From the NCBI RefSeq assembly GCF_003939025.1, contig NZ_RQIH01000011.1, positions 62,001-126,000 of the forward strand: a stretch of DNA of 64,000 nucleotides, given 5' to 3'. Both the position numbers and the translations under genes were made by a program. Below the pieces are notes generated by a model. That model was not told the DNA's origin. It worked only from the letters and a program-made list of their open reading frames with translations, and searched no databases. Position 1 is the first letter of the stretch; each line of letters begins with the position of its first letter. Below are positions 33,962 through 43,986 of this stretch, piece after piece. Origin of the DNA: Rhizobium sophoriradicis. Its GTDB lineage: Bacteria; Pseudomonadota; Alphaproteobacteria; Rhizobiales; Rhizobiaceae.

Positions 33962-34519
33962 ATGGCATTGAAAGAAAATCTCCGGCCGGGTGGCAGAAGT
34001 GCCCGGGTTCAGGCATCGGTTCACAAAGCCGTCCGCGAGCTGCTGGCCGAGATGAACCGCGCCGAGGTGACGATCCCGCTGATCGCTGCCAGGGCGGGGG
34101 TGACCCCGTCGACCATCTATCGCCGCTGGGGCGATCTGCAGGAGCTGCTGGCCGATGTCGCCGTCGAGCGGTTGCGGCCGGATATGCAGCCGGTCGATGC
34201 CGGCAGCGGCAGGGCCGACCTCGAAGCCTGGGCCGAGCAATATGCCGAGGAAATGACCTCCGGGCCAGGCCGTGAGATGATCCGCGATGTGCTGGCGGCG
34301 CAGGCCGGCGCCAATGCCTGCAAATGCGCCGAATATACGCGCCAGCAGATCGTCGTCATTGCCGACCGGGCGAAGGCGCGCGGCGAGGCCTTTCCCGATG
34401 TCGACCGTGTCATGGATGAGGTCGTGGCGCCGATCATGTACCGCATCCTGTTCGGCGACGTGCCGGATGCCGCGCGTGTGCGCTCTCTGGTCGCACGCCT
34501 CATGACCACGACGGACTGA
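33962..34519 (+). CDS. TetR/AcrR family regulator
   Basis: A 185-residue repressor: N-terminal HTH at about 20-60 (VHKAVRELLAEMNRAEVTIPLIAARAGVTPSTIYRRWGDLQELLADV) and a TetR C-terminal ligand domain of the AcrR C16 kind. It is divergent from the MFS gene and probably controls it. Its 3' end is 5 bp from the end of the convergent kinase gene. Confidence 0.88.
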   Translation: MALKENLRPGGRSARVQASVHKAVRELLAEMNRAEVTIPLIAARAGVTPSTIYRRWGDLQELLADVAVERLRPDMQPVDAGSGRADLEAWAEQYAEEMTSGPGREMIRDVLAAQAGANACKCAEYTRQQIVVIADRAKARGEAFPDVDRVMDEVVAPIMYRILFGDVPDAARVRSLVARLMTTTD

Positions 34520-34524
34520 ATCTC

Positions 34525-37500
34525 TTACTCTGCGGCTGCGCGTTTGAGGCCGGATATTTGAGTGATATACGCGCGCAGCGCCGCCGGACGTACCGGTTTG
34601 TGCTGAACGGCGATGTCGTGCCGCTCGGCCTCGCCGCGCACCTCAAGCGTGCGGTCGGCGGTGATCAGCAAAGCCGGGAGATCCGTGCCGAACTGCCGGC
34701 GCAGGTGCAGGATCGCGGCAATGCCGGTGCCGTCGTCGAGATGATAGTCGGCAATGACGAGATCCGGCGGCCCGCCATCGCCATCGCTTGATATGACGTC
34801 TGCAAGGCAATCGAGCGCCCTGACCTCGCAGCCCCAGCCGCTGAGCAGCAGCCGCATGCCCTCGAGGATCTTCGGCTCGTTGTCGATGCACAGGATCTTG
34901 AGCCCCTTTAGCGGCTGCCCGCCGCGTTCGGCAGGGGCGACGGCTGCCGCGGCTTCTGCCGGGCGCGAAGCGTCGAGCGGCATGGCGATGCGGAACTCGG
35001 TGCCTTTGCCATGCGTCGAATGCAGCTCGACCCGATGATTGAGCACCCGAGCGATGCGGTCGACGATCGAAAGGCCGAGACCAAGGCCGGATGCGGTCTT
35101 CGCACCTTCGTCCAGGCGCGCGAATTCCTTGAAGACGGTGCGGAATTTCGACGGCGGAATGCCGATGCCCGAATCGATCACCTGGATGATCACCTGGTTG
35201 CCGCGTCGCCGCGCCCCGACCAGCACCTTGCCGGTGATCGTGTACTTGATGGCGTTCGACACCAGGTTCTGAACGAGGCGACGCAGGAGATTGGGATCGG
35301 AGCGCACCCGGAGCGATGTCGGCATGACCACCAGCTTCAACTGTTTTTCCCGCGCGATCGGCGCGAAATCAGTCTCGATGCGCTCCAACAGGTCTGACAG
35401 CGCGACGGAGGCGAGGCGCGGCCGCATGGCGCCGGTATCGAGTCGGGAGATATCGAGCACCGCGCCGAGAATGGTCTCGACCGATTCCAGCGCCGAATCG
35501 ATGTTGCGCACGATCGGGCTGGTGTCGGATTGCGCCATGCGTTCGACCAATGCGGAGGAATAGAGCCTGGCGGCGTTGAGCGGCTGCAGGATGTCGTGGC
35601 CGGCGGCGGCGAAAAAACGGGTCTTGCCTATATTCGCTTCGTCGGCGGCGGCCCGCGCTTCGGCGAGTTCGCGGTTGACGCGGGTCAGCTCCGCCGTGCG
35701 TTCGGCGACGCGCTGCTCCAGCGTCTCGTTCGCCTGCTTCAGCGCCTGGTCGGCGCTGACGCGCTGGGTGATGTCGGTGAAGGTGGCGACGATGCCCTTG
35801 TCGGGCATGGCGTTGGAGCGCACCTCGATGATCCGCTCGCCGCCGCCGAGCACCAGTGCGAAGGGTTTGTCGAGCGTCAGGAAATGCCGCACCGTCTGCT
35901 GCAGGTCGCCGGGCGCGATGTCGCCGCGCTGGCTGAGAATGGTGACGATGTCGGAGAGGGGAAAACCGACCTGGCCGGCATTCTCCGGCAGATCGAGCAA
36001 TTGCCGGAAGCGGCGGTTCCAGATCGTCAGCCGGTTGGAACTGTCGAAGACGGCAATGCCCTGGTCCATCTGCGAAAGCGCGGTCTGCAGCATGTCCTGG
36101 TTATATTGCAGCGCCTCGCTCGCCTGGTCGAGCAGCCAGGCGGTGTCGGACGAAGCATCCTCGATCTTCTGCAGGATCAAGGACAGCACCAGCCGCGCCG
36201 AGGAGGAACCGATGGCGCTGCCGAGCAGCTGTTCGCTGAAATGGATGAGCGCCATATCGGCCGGCTGTTCGTCCTCCAGCTTGCGGCCGGAGCTTTGTTC
36301 GTAAGTGGTGAACGAGCGCTGCATGCGCTCTTCGCCGAGATAGCGCGAGATCGCCGCCTTGAGGTCGCCGACGCTGATGCGGGTCTTCCAGCCGCGCGTG
36401 GCAAATTGCGAGCGCGAATGCCGTTTGACGAAGATGCCGGCCTGGATGCGTTCCAGCGGCCTGGCATTGCGGGTGAGCGATCCGACGATGACGAAGGCGG
36501 TGTTGACGAGCAGGCTCATGACCGTCGCATTGACCAGGGGATCGGCATCGGGCGCGGTAAACAGCGTCGCGCCGGGGAAGATGAAGCCGAGCACGGCGCT
36601 TGCCACATGCGAATAATCGGGACCGCCGAGCGACGGCAGGAACAGCAGGTAGATCCAGATGACGAAGCCGGACGTCAGCCCGAGGATGGCGCCGCGCGCA
36701 TTTGCCCGCCGCCAGATCAGCCCGCCGAACAGCGCTGGGGCGATCTGCGCGATCGCCGCAAAGGAGAGAAGCCCGATCGAGGCGAGGCCGGCCGTGCTGT
36801 CGGTCGAGCGGTAATAGGCATAACCGAACAGCAGCACGGCGAAGATGGCGCTGCGGCGGATGTTGAGCAGCGTCTTGGCGAAATCGTCGCGCTGGCCGGC
36901 GCGGCCGGCGAGTTTGCGCCGGAGGAAGATCGGCATGATGATGTCGTTCGACACCATGATAGACAGTGCCACGGAATCGACGATGACCATTGCCGTCGCG
37001 GCGGAGAAGCCGCCGATGAAGGTGATCAGTGTCACCACGGGCATCTGGCCGGCGAGCGGCAGCGACAGCATGTAAAAATCGGCATTGCCGCCGCCCCCGA
37101 AGGTCAGCAATCCGCCGATCGCTACCGGCAGCACGAAAAGATTGATCGCGATAAGATAGAAGGGAAACAGAAAGCCGGCGAGTTTCAGCTGCTTTGCCGT
37201 TCGGTTTTCCACGACCGTCACGTGAAATTGCCGCGGCAGCATGATGATCGCAAAGGCCGACAGCAGGATCAGGGTGATCCAGCGGCTGATCGGCGTATGA
37301 TAATTCAGCGCCGACATCACCAGGCTGTTTTCCACGGTCTTCTGCCAGAGATCGGCCGGACCGTCGAAAAGAAACCAGATGACGCAGATGCCGGCCGTCA
37401 GGAAGGCGACCAGCTTGACCACCGATTCCATCGAAACCGCGAGGATCAGTCCGTCCTGATGTTCCGTCGCATCGGTATGGCGCGTGCCGAACATTATGGC

Positions 37501-38028
37501 GAAGCAGGCAAGCACCAGCGTCGCCAGCAGTGGCAGGTCGAGAAAATAGAGATTGCCGCTGCCGATGCCGTAATCGGACGGGTTGACCATGGCGCTGACG
37601 GTGCTCGAGATCGCCTTCAGCTGCAGCGCGATATAGGGAATGGTGCCGATCAGCGAGATCAGCGCGACGATCGTGGCGACCGTCGGGTTCTTGCCGTAGC
37701 GCGCGGCGACGAAATCGGCGACCGAGGTGAGTTTTTCGGCCTTGGCGAGCTCGATGATGCGGCGAAGCAGCGGCATGCCGAGCGTGAAGACCAGAATGGG
37801 GCCGATATAGATGCCGGCAAATTCCAACCCTCGCTGCGCCGCAAGCCCGACGCTGCCGAAATAGGTCCAGGAGGTGCAATAGATCGCCAGGCTCAGCGCA
37901 TAGACGACCGGCCATCCGCCTTCCGGCGCACCCGGGCCGCGGTTCTTGCGGTCGCCATAGCTCGCCACGGCGAAAAGCAGCAGCAGATAGCCGAAGGCAG
38001 ACGCGAATATGACCCAGCCTGGAAGCAT
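34525..38028 (-). CDS. SSF-transporter/PAS hybrid histidine kinase with receiver
   Basis: A 1,167-residue sensor kinase. Residues about 1-500 form a sodium/solute symporter-like domain with 12-13 helices (TAKQLKLAGFLFPFYLIAIN and similar). A PAS domain follows at about 640-760 (LSQMDQGIAVFDSSNRLTIWNRRFRQLLDLP), then a coiled coil. HisKA has His811 in FAAAGHDILQPLNAARLY, HATPase has GLGLGLSIV, and the C-terminal receiver has Asp1094 in VIADYHLDDGTG. It is of the CbrA/CrbS/NahK group, sensing solutes such as acetate or amino acids in other genera. GGAGGG precedes the ATG. No partner is adjacent. Confidence 0.92.
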   Translation of the reverse strand: MLPGWVIFASAFGYLLLLFAVASYGDRKNRGPGAPEGGWPVVYALSLAIYCTSWTYFGSVGLAAQRGLEFAGIYIGPILVFTLGMPLLRRIIELAKAEKLTSVADFVAARYGKNPTVATIVALISLIGTIPYIALQLKAISSTVSAMVNPSDYGIGSGNLYFLDLPLLATLVLACFAIMFGTRHTDATEHQDGLILAVSMESVVKLVAFLTAGICVIWFLFDGPADLWQKTVENSLVMSALNYHTPISRWITLILLSAFAIIMLPRQFHVTVVENRTAKQLKLAGFLFPFYLIAINLFVLPVAIGGLLTFGGGGNADFYMLSLPLAGQMPVVTLITFIGGFSAATAMVIVDSVALSIMVSNDIIMPIFLRRKLAGRAGQRDDFAKTLLNIRRSAIFAVLLFGYAYYRSTDSTAGLASIGLLSFAAIAQIAPALFGGLIWRRANARGAILGLTSGFVIWIYLLFLPSLGGPDYSHVASAVLGFIFPGATLFTAPDADPLVNATVMSLLVNTAFVIVGSLTRNARPLERIQAGIFVKRHSRSQFATRGWKTRISVGDLKAAISRYLGEERMQRSFTTYEQSSGRKLEDEQPADMALIHFSEQLLGSAIGSSSARLVLSLILQKIEDASSDTAWLLDQASEALQYNQDMLQTALSQMDQGIAVFDSSNRLTIWNRRFRQLLDLPENAGQVGFPLSDIVTILSQRGDIAPGDLQQTVRHFLTLDKPFALVLGGGERIIEVRSNAMPDKGIVATFTDITQRVSADQALKQANETLEQRVAERTAELTRVNRELAEARAAADEANIGKTRFFAAAGHDILQPLNAARLYSSALVERMAQSDTSPIVRNIDSALESVETILGAVLDISRLDTGAMRPRLASVALSDLLERIETDFAPIAREKQLKLVVMPTSLRVRSDPNLLRRLVQNLVSNAIKYTITGKVLVGARRRGNQVIIQVIDSGIGIPPSKFRTVFKEFARLDEGAKTASGLGLGLSIVDRIARVLNHRVELHSTHGKGTEFRIAMPLDASRPAEAAAAVAPAERGGQPLKGLKILCIDNEPKILEGMRLLLSGWGCEVRALDCLADVISSDGDGGPPDLVIADYHLDDGTGIAAILHLRRQFGTDLPALLITADRTLEVRGEAERHDIAVQHKPVRPAALRAYITQISGLKRAAAE

Positions 38029-38250
38029 TGACCCTCCGCCGGCGAAAAGCCGCCGGCACCTGCCGCAATACAGGTCAGCTTAAGTCATTTCAGGAGCCTT
38101 GAAAATTCCCGCCCATCTACACCTTAAGTCAAAGGCTGCACGCGGGACATGGCCGGATTATTGCGATTTGCAATTGATTAATTGCGATGAAGATGTAGCT
38201 AATGAAAACAACTGCATACCTCTGAAATGGATCGAAGGGAGACGGATCGG

Positions 38251-38697
38251 ATGCTCAATGAGTTCAAGGCCTTTATCGCCCGCGGCAATGTCATGGATCT
38301 TGCAGTCGGCGTCATCATCGGCGGCGCCTTCGGCGGCATCGTCAAATCTTTGGTCGATGACCTTATCATGCCGATCGTCGGCGCCATTATGGGCGGCTTC
38401 GATTTTTCGAATTACTTCCTGCCACTGTCCTCGGCCGTCAACGCGCCCACACTTGCCGCCGCCCGCGCCCAGGGCGCGGTATTCGCCTATGGCAGCTTCC
38501 TCACCGTCCTCATCAATTTCCTGATTCTGGCCTGGATCATCTTCCTGATGGTCAAGGGCGTCAATTATCTGCGCATGCAGGTCGAGCGCCAGGAAAAGGC
38601 CGCACCGGAAGAGCTGCCCCCACCGCCGGCGGATGTTCAACTGCTGACGGAGATCCGCGATCTCCTCGCCACGCGCCCGACGGCTGATCGGGGCTGA
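38251..38697 (+). CDS. mscL: Large-conductance mechanosensitive channel
   Basis: A 148-residue Msc[42 protein letters not shown] is the conserved N-terminal amphipathic helix and TM1; TM2 is near 80-100 and the C-terminal helix ends [10 protein letters not shown]. It releases osmolytes under hypo-osmotic stress. The start at 38251 has AAGGGAGA upstream; the longer frame at 38227 would add eight residues. A small inverted repeat GCAATT/AATTGC at 38170-38185 lies in the upstream region. Confidence 0.95.
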   Translation: MLNEFKAFIARGNVMDLAVGVIIGGAFGGIVKSLVDDLIMPIVGAIMGGFDFSNYFLPLSSAVNAPTLAAARAQGAVFAYGSFLTVLINFLILAWIIFLMVKGVNYLRMQVERQEKAAPEELPPPPADVQLLTEIRDLLATRPTADRG

Positions 38698-38758
38698 AGT
38701 CGGCGGCCGCGCGGCGTGCTGAGGCACCTCTGGTGAGCTTCACAATAGCTCCGCCCGC

Positions 38759-38873
38759 CCCATCCCCCGTCATGCTTGGGCTTGACCCGAGCATCCACAC
38801 CGCACCCATCAGCAGCCACCGCATGGGTCCTCGGGTCAAGCCCAGGGTCAAGCCCGAGGACGACGGAGGGGTG
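38759..38873. repeat. Long palindromic intergenic repeat
   Basis: CCCCGTCATGCTTGGGCTTGACCCGAG-type arm pairs with the inverted CTCGGGTCAAGCCC and GACGACGGAGGGG further on. It occupies the middle of the gene-free gap 38698-39045. Rhizobial chromosomes carry many hairpins of this style. Confidence 0.7.
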
Positions 38874-39045
38874 GGGTGGCTTTCCAGTCAAACTCGCCCC
38901 ATGGCGGACTGAGTTGCGCCGCGTTGGGGTGCTTTGCCACGTCGGCAAGGACGGCCATCCATCACCAAAATCGATATGCCATCACTGGATATCATGGGAT
39001 TTGCCGGCATAAATCTTCTATGAAGGCGAAAACTTGGAGATATGC

Positions 39046-40212
39046 ATGTCGATCGTCAATAGCCTCAGCCCGCGCGCCCTGGCGGCGCCCGAAAGCGGGA
39101 TCGTCGAAGTCGTCAATTATGCCCGTGGCCGCGAAGGCCTGCTGCCGCTGTGGGTGGGTGAGGGCGATCTGCCGACTCCCGATTTCATCAGCCGGGCAGC
39201 GATGGAGGCGCTGGCTGCGGGCGAGACCTTCTACACCTGGCAGCGTGGCATTCCCAAGCTTCGCCAGGCTCTGTCGGATTATTACTTCAGGCATTTTTCC
39301 GTCCGCCTGCCAGTCGAGCATTTCTATGTCACCGGCTCCGGCATGCAGGCGATCCAGATCTCCGTGCAGGCGCTGACCTCGCCCGGCGACGAGTTCGTCT
39401 ACCTCACTCCGGCCTGGCCGAATATCGCCGCCGCGCTCGAAATCGCCGGGGCGCGCGCCGTCGGCGTAGAGCTGCAGTTCGAAGGCGGCAAATGGGCGAT
39501 CGATTGCAACCGCATCGAAGCCGCGATCACGCCGAAGACAAGGGGCATCTTCATCAACACGCCGTCGAACCCGACGGGTTGGACCGCAACGAAGCAGGAT
39601 CTCGGCGAGATCCTGGCGCTTGCCCGCCGGCACGACCTCTGGATCATGGCGGACGAAATCTACGCGCGCTATTATTTTGCCGGTGGCCGCGCCCCCTCCT
39701 TCCTCGACGTGATGGAGGAAGGCGACAAGATCATCTTCGTCAATTCCTTCTCGAAGAACTGGTCGATGACCGGCTGGCGCGTCGGTTGGATCGTCGCGCC
39801 CCCCGAGATGGGCCAGGTGCTCGAAAATCTCATCCAGTATTCGACGTCGGGTGTGGCCCAGTTCATGCAGAAGGGCGCCGTCGCGGCGCTCGATCAGGGT
39901 GACGATTTCGTTGCCGCCAATATCGCCAAGGCGGCCCGATCCCGCGATATTCTCTGCGATGCGCTGATCGCCACCAATCGTGTCGAGACGCTGAAACCGG
40001 ATGGCGCGCTCTATGCCTTCCTGAAGATCGACGGCGTCACCGACAGCCGCAGTGCTGCCATCGACATCGTCGACAAGACGGGCGTCGGCCTCGCCCCCGG
40101 AACCGCCTTCGGCGCCGGCGGCGAACTCTTCCTGCGCGCCTGTTTCCTGCGCGACCCCGGCCAGGTGGCGATCGCGGCGGAACGTCTCTGCGATTATATC
40201 CTCAAACGCTGA
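39046..40212 (+). CDS. PLP-dependent class I/II aminotransferase
   Basis: A 388-residue aspartate-aminotransferase-like enzyme. It shows LPLWVGEGDLPTPDF, NTPSNPTGW, WIMADEIYARYYF, and the pyridoxal-lysine Lys237 in NSFSKNWSMTGWRVGW. The specific amino acid cannot be told; such rhizobial members are often annotated as aspartate/tyrosine type. GGAG precedes the ATG by six bases. Single gene. Confidence 0.92.
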   Translation: MSIVNSLSPRALAAPESGIVEVVNYARGREGLLPLWVGEGDLPTPDFISRAAMEALAAGETFYTWQRGIPKLRQALSDYYFRHFSVRLPVEHFYVTGSGMQAIQISVQALTSPGDEFVYLTPAWPNIAAALEIAGARAVGVELQFEGGKWAIDCNRIEAAITPKTRGIFINTPSNPTGWTATKQDLGEILALARRHDLWIMADEIYARYYFAGGRAPSFLDVMEEGDKIIFVNSFSKNWSMTGWRVGWIVAPPEMGQVLENLIQYSTSGVAQFMQKGAVAALDQGDDFVAANIAKAARSRDILCDALIATNRVETLKPDGALYAFLKIDGVTDSRSAAIDIVDKTGVGLAPGTAFGAGGELFLRACFLRDPGQVAIAAERLCDYILKR

Positions 40213-40409
40213 GAAGCGGCCGGATAGGCCGGTTTTGTGCCGGAAGCGCTCGATCGATAAAACTTGAGCAAAACCCGAAATCGGCCTCTAACCACGACTT
40301 CAAACATAAGCGTTGAAACGGTCCCGAACGGCCCCGCGATAAGAAAATTGGAAAGAAAAACCGGCGCCTGATGCCCCTGCTTCTAAAAAGCGAAAGCAGG
40401 GGTCGGGAC

Positions 40410-41444
40410 ATGGCGGTTTTGGTGACGGGCGGGGCCGGTTATATCGGCAGTCACATGGTTTGGGCGCTCATCGATGCGGGCGAGGATGTGGTCGTGCTCG
40501 ACCGCCTCTCCACCGGCTTCCGCTGGGCCGTGGCGCCGGCGGCGCGTTTCTACCTCGGCGACATTGCCGATGCCGACATCTTGAAGAAGATCTTCATCGA
40601 AAACGACGTCGAGGCGATCATCCATTTCGCCGGCTCCGCCGTCGTCCCGGTCTCGGTCGCCGATCCGCTTTCCTATTACGACAACAACTCCGGCAAGACC
40701 CGGGCGCTTCTCTCCGCCTCGATCAAGGCCGGCATCCGCAATTTCGTGTTTTCGTCGACGGCCGCCGTCTACGGTCAGCAGCAGAATGACCTGCCGGTGA
40801 AGGAGAATGCCTCCCTCAATCCGGAAAATCCCTATGGCCAGTCGAAGCTGATGACCGAATTCATGCTGCGCGATGCCGCCGCCGCCTATGATTTCAACTA
40901 TGTCGCGCTCCGTTATTTCAACGTCGCCGGCGCCGACCCCGATCGCCGCACCGGCCAGTCGACCTCAGGCGCCACACATCTGATCAAGGTCGCCTGCGAG
41001 GCAGCACTCGGCAAACGCGACAGCGTTCATGTCTACGGCATCGACTATCCCACCCATGACGGCACCGGCGTGCGCGACTACATCCATGTCACCGATCTCG
41101 CCGATGCCCATCTGAAAGCGCTGCAGCATCTGCGCAGGGACAAAGGCTCGCTGGTTGCAAATTGCGGTTATGGCAGCGGCTATTCGGTGCTCGACGTCTT
41201 GAACATGGTCACCCGCCTGCACGGACATTCCTTCAAAATCCATATGGCGCCGCGCCGTCCCGGCGATTCGGCAAGCGTCGTCGCCGATGCTTCGCTCGCT
41301 CGCCAAGTGCTCGACTGGAAGCCCCGCCACGATTCGCTTGAGACCATCGTCCAGAGCTCGCTCGATTGGGAGCTCTTCCTGTCGAACAGAAATGTCGACG
41401 ACCTGCACAGCATCCACCGTGCGCTTGCCGCCGCATCCTTTTGA
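40410..41444 (+). CDS. galE: UDP-glucose 4-epimerase
   Basis: A 344-residue short-chain dehydrogenase-type epimerase: NAD site TGGAGYIGSHM near the N-terminus, then STAAVYG (Ser about 118) and the YxxxK pair Tyr142/Lys146 in NPYGQSKLM, and GTGVRDYIHVTDLA. It interconverts UDP-glucose and UDP-galactose for exopolysaccharide and LPS; in rhizobia such genes are also called exoB. The start at 40410 was chosen over 40371. No exo genes are adjacent. Confidence 0.94.
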   Translation: MAVLVTGGAGYIGSHMVWALIDAGEDVVVLDRLSTGFRWAVAPAARFYLGDIADADILKKIFIENDVEAIIHFAGSAVVPVSVADPLSYYDNNSGKTRALLSASIKAGIRNFVFSSTAAVYGQQQNDLPVKENASLNPENPYGQSKLMTEFMLRDAAAAYDFNYVALRYFNVAGADPDRRTGQSTSGATHLIKVACEAALGKRDSVHVYGIDYPTHDGTGVRDYIHVTDLADAHLKALQHLRRDKGSLVANCGYGSGYSVLDVLNMVTRLHGHSFKIHMAPRRPGDSASVVADASLARQVLDWKPRHDSLETIVQSSLDWELFLSNRNVDDLHSIHRALAAASF

Positions 41445-41581
41445 ACAGTGCTCGGCGGCAGCCGGTTTACAGGCTTACCGGAAATGCTCTGGAGCGATGC
41501 CGCATCGTCGTCTATGCATGGTTTTAGCCTTTCCTAGGCAGAATGTCTGACCAGGAAAGGCTGGAACAGCGGAGGTGAACC

Positions 41582-42634
41582 ATGCAGGACAGCGAAGTCA
41601 TCATCGAGCGGCGAGGCGCTGCCGGCATTATCCGGCTCAACCGGCCGCGGGCGCTGAACAGCCTGACGCTGGCGATGATCCGGACGATCGCCGAAGCGCT
41701 TGACGGTTTTGCCCGCGATGCCGACGTGGCGATTGTCGTGGCGACGGGGGAAGGCGAGCGCGGCTTCTGCGCCGGCGGCGATATCCGCGCCCTGCACGAG
41801 AGCGCCCGGGCCGGCGACGGCCTCGCCGGAACCTTCTGGCGCGAGGAATTCCGCCTCAACCATATGATTTCCGTCTACCCCAAACCCTATGTGGCGCTGA
41901 TGGACGGCATCACCATGGGCGGCGGCGTCGGCCTGTCGTCGCACGGCCGCCACCGCATCGTTACCGAGCGCACCCGGCTGGCGATGCCAGAAACCGGTAT
42001 CGGCTATGTCCCCGATGTCGGCGCCACCTGGCTTCTGCCGCAGGCACCCGGTGAAGCCGGGACATGGCTCGGTCTGACGGGCCTCGATATCGGCGCGGCC
42101 GACGCGATCCACTCCGGGCTTGCCGATGTTCAAATCGCTTCCTCGCGACTCGGCGAGGTGATCGATGCGCTGTCCACACTACCATGCGGTAGTTCGTCGA
42201 TTGATGTCGATACCACCTTGCAGGCGTTTGCGGAACCTCAGGGTGAAAGCCGGCTGCGGCAGAACGCAGCGGTGATCGACCGTGCGTTTTGTTTCGACAG
42301 CGTCGAGGAGATCCTCGCGGCGCTCGGCCGGGAGGCGGGAGAGTTCGCCGACGAGACGCGCCGCGTACTGCTGGCGCGTTCGCCGACCAGCCTGAAGCTC
42401 GCTCTGCATCTGCTGAGAGCCGGCCGCCGCAGCGCGTCGCTGGCCGAATGCCTCGGCCGTGAACTCGGCGCCTGCCTGCAGATGTTGCACAACCCGGATT
42501 TCTTCGAGGGCATCCGCGCCGCCGTCATCGACAAGGACCGCAATCCAAAATGGTCGCCCGCGTCAGTCGAGGCCGTGGAGCCGGCAATCCTCGAGCGTTT
42601 CCTGAAACCGGCCGACCCGCCGCTTTCGCTCTAA
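41582..42634 (+). CDS. 3-hydroxyisobutyryl-CoA hydrolase-type enoyl-CoA hydratase family protein
   Basis: A 350-residue crotonase-fold enzyme whose length and motifs fit the HIBCH branch: GIIRLNRPRALNSLT, ERGFCAGGDIRALHE, YVALMDGITMGGGVGLSSHG and LAMPETGIGYVPDVGATWLL, with Glu and Asp as catalytic candidates. The C-terminal half (PTSLKLALHLLRAGRR...FFEGIRAAVIDKDRNPKW) is typical of HIBCH. It would act in valine breakdown. GGAGGTG precedes the ATG. Confidence 0.9.
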   Translation: MQDSEVIIERRGAAGIIRLNRPRALNSLTLAMIRTIAEALDGFARDADVAIVVATGEGERGFCAGGDIRALHESARAGDGLAGTFWREEFRLNHMISVYPKPYVALMDGITMGGGVGLSSHGRHRIVTERTRLAMPETGIGYVPDVGATWLLPQAPGEAGTWLGLTGLDIGAADAIHSGLADVQIASSRLGEVIDALSTLPCGSSSIDVDTTLQAFAEPQGESRLRQNAAVIDRAFCFDSVEEILAALGREAGEFADETRRVLLARSPTSLKLALHLLRAGRRSASLAECLGRELGACLQMLHNPDFFEGIRAAVIDKDRNPKWSPASVEAVEPAILERFLKPADPPLSL

Positions 42635-42871
42635 CGCCGCACCTCTGAATACGGAGTGCAGGCACAGTTCGGCGGGCGATAACCGATGCTTCTTCACGCC
42701 AGCGCGTACACTACCAAACCTTCCCGACGGCCGGCTGAAGCTATAGGCTGGCCTATCCTAAGGCGTAGCCTTTCCTCTCCCTTGACCTGATCGACCGTCA
42801 GCACGCCCCGACATAGTGTCCGCGACGTGACCCCTAACCGACATCTCGATCACGCAAAACAGGAGCGCATC

Positions 42872-43810
42872 ATGTCGCAGGCAGAAGCAAAACCCCGTAC
42901 GACTGGTCAGCAGGAGTCTGGCAGGCCAAAGCCCGAAGAGTTGGTCCCGTCGCGCTATGCGGTGCGGATCGGCGAAATTGAAGTGCTGATCATCAGCGAT
43001 GGCGTATTGCCGCTCCCGACTGCGATGCTGGGACACAACGCCGCCGCGGCTGACCGGGCAGTCTGGCTGGACGACATGTTCCTGCCGCGAGAGGCTTTCG
43101 ACTGGGCGTTGAACGTGGTCCTCGTCCGCAGCGGCGGACAGACCATCCTCATCGACGCTGGGCTGGGCTTGGATCCGGACCTGAACTTGCCGCGCGCCGG
43201 GCAGTTGATCAAGCGAATGGCGGGCGCCGGCATCGATCTGGCATCCGTGACCGACGTGGTGCTCACCCACTTGCACATGGATCACATCGGCGGGCTGCTG
43301 GTCGATGGCGTGAAGGACCAGTTGCGTGCTGATCTCAGGATCCACGTGGCGGCCGCAGAGGCCAAGTTCTGGGAGGCGCCCGATTTCAGCCACGTGTCCA
43401 TGCCGCCCGGCTTTCCGGATGCGCTTCGGGCAACGGCAAAGCGATTCCTCAGCGAGTACGGCAGCCATCTCAAGCTGTTCGATGAGCGGTCCGAGGTGGC
43501 GCCGGGTGTGGTCGTCCAACGCACCGGCGGCCATACCCCCGGGCACAGCGTGGTTCGCTTGGCATCCGGCGGCGAGCGCCTGACATTCGCCGGCGATGCC
43601 GTGTTCGCGGTCGGGTTCGAGCACCCCGACTGGTACAATGGTTTCGAACACGATCCCGAGGAGGCCGCTCGTGTACGCATCGATCTTCTCAGGGAGCTGG
43701 CGGCGAACGGCGAACGGCTGGTGGCCACTCACCTGCCGTTCCCGTCGGTCGGTCGGGTGGCGGTCGACGGTGACGTCTTCCGTTGGGTGCCGGTGTTCTG
43801 GGACTACTGA
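42872..43810 (+). CDS. MBL-fold metallo-hydrolase
   Basis: A 312-residue metallo-beta-lactamase-fold protein with the two-metal motif HLHMDHIGG (His133, His135, Asp137, His138), a later GGHTPGHS His and GDAVF Asp. It resembles quorum-quenching lactonase-like and general hydrolases; substrate unknown. AGGAG precedes the ATG. Codon use (more G-ending Leu and Val codons, fewer C-ending) differs from neighbours, hinting at transfer, and it is flanked by gaps with a repeat. Confidence 0.85.
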   Translation: MSQAEAKPRTTGQQESGRPKPEELVPSRYAVRIGEIEVLIISDGVLPLPTAMLGHNAAAADRAVWLDDMFLPREAFDWALNVVLVRSGGQTILIDAGLGLDPDLNLPRAGQLIKRMAGAGIDLASVTDVVLTHLHMDHIGGLLVDGVKDQLRADLRIHVAAAEAKFWEAPDFSHVSMPPGFPDALRATAKRFLSEYGSHLKLFDERSEVAPGVVVQRTGGHTPGHSVVRLASGGERLTFAGDAVFAVGFEHPDWYNGFEHDPEEAARVRIDLLRELAANGERLVATHLPFPSVGRVAVDGDVFRWVPVFWDY

Positions 43811-43835
43811 GCGCCCGCCAGGTCAGGGCCGAACC

Positions 43836-43986
43836 AAAGCGCGTCGCATGGATCGGATTCCATGCTGCGCTTAGAGCATGATGCCGAAAAGTGTGAGCGG
43901 TTTTCGGGCGACATCATGCTCTAACTCTTTAATTCAGAGCAGGATTCAGATTTTAGGCCGACCGGGCCTAAAATCATCCTGTTCTA
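43836..43986. repeat. Composite intergenic repeat, copy A (three modules)
   Basis: Three adjacent hairpins. Module 1 (AAAGCGCGTCGCATGGAT...CATGCTGCGCTTAG, 43836-43872). Module 2 (GAGCATGATGCCGAAAAGTG...GGGCGACATCATGCTC, 43873-43921). Module 3 (AGAGCAGGAT...TTTTAGGCC/GGCCTAAAA...ATCCTGTTCT, 43936-43986). Modules 1 and 2 recur at 46863, 50138, 53972 and 54305. Module 3 abuts the UvrD stop codon and may act as a terminator. Confidence 0.75.

Noticed and set aside
35530-38031. An 833-residue plus-strand open frame over the hybrid kinase
   Set aside because: Antisense shadow of the kinase; rich in Arg, Gln and Asp with no membrane or enzyme motif.
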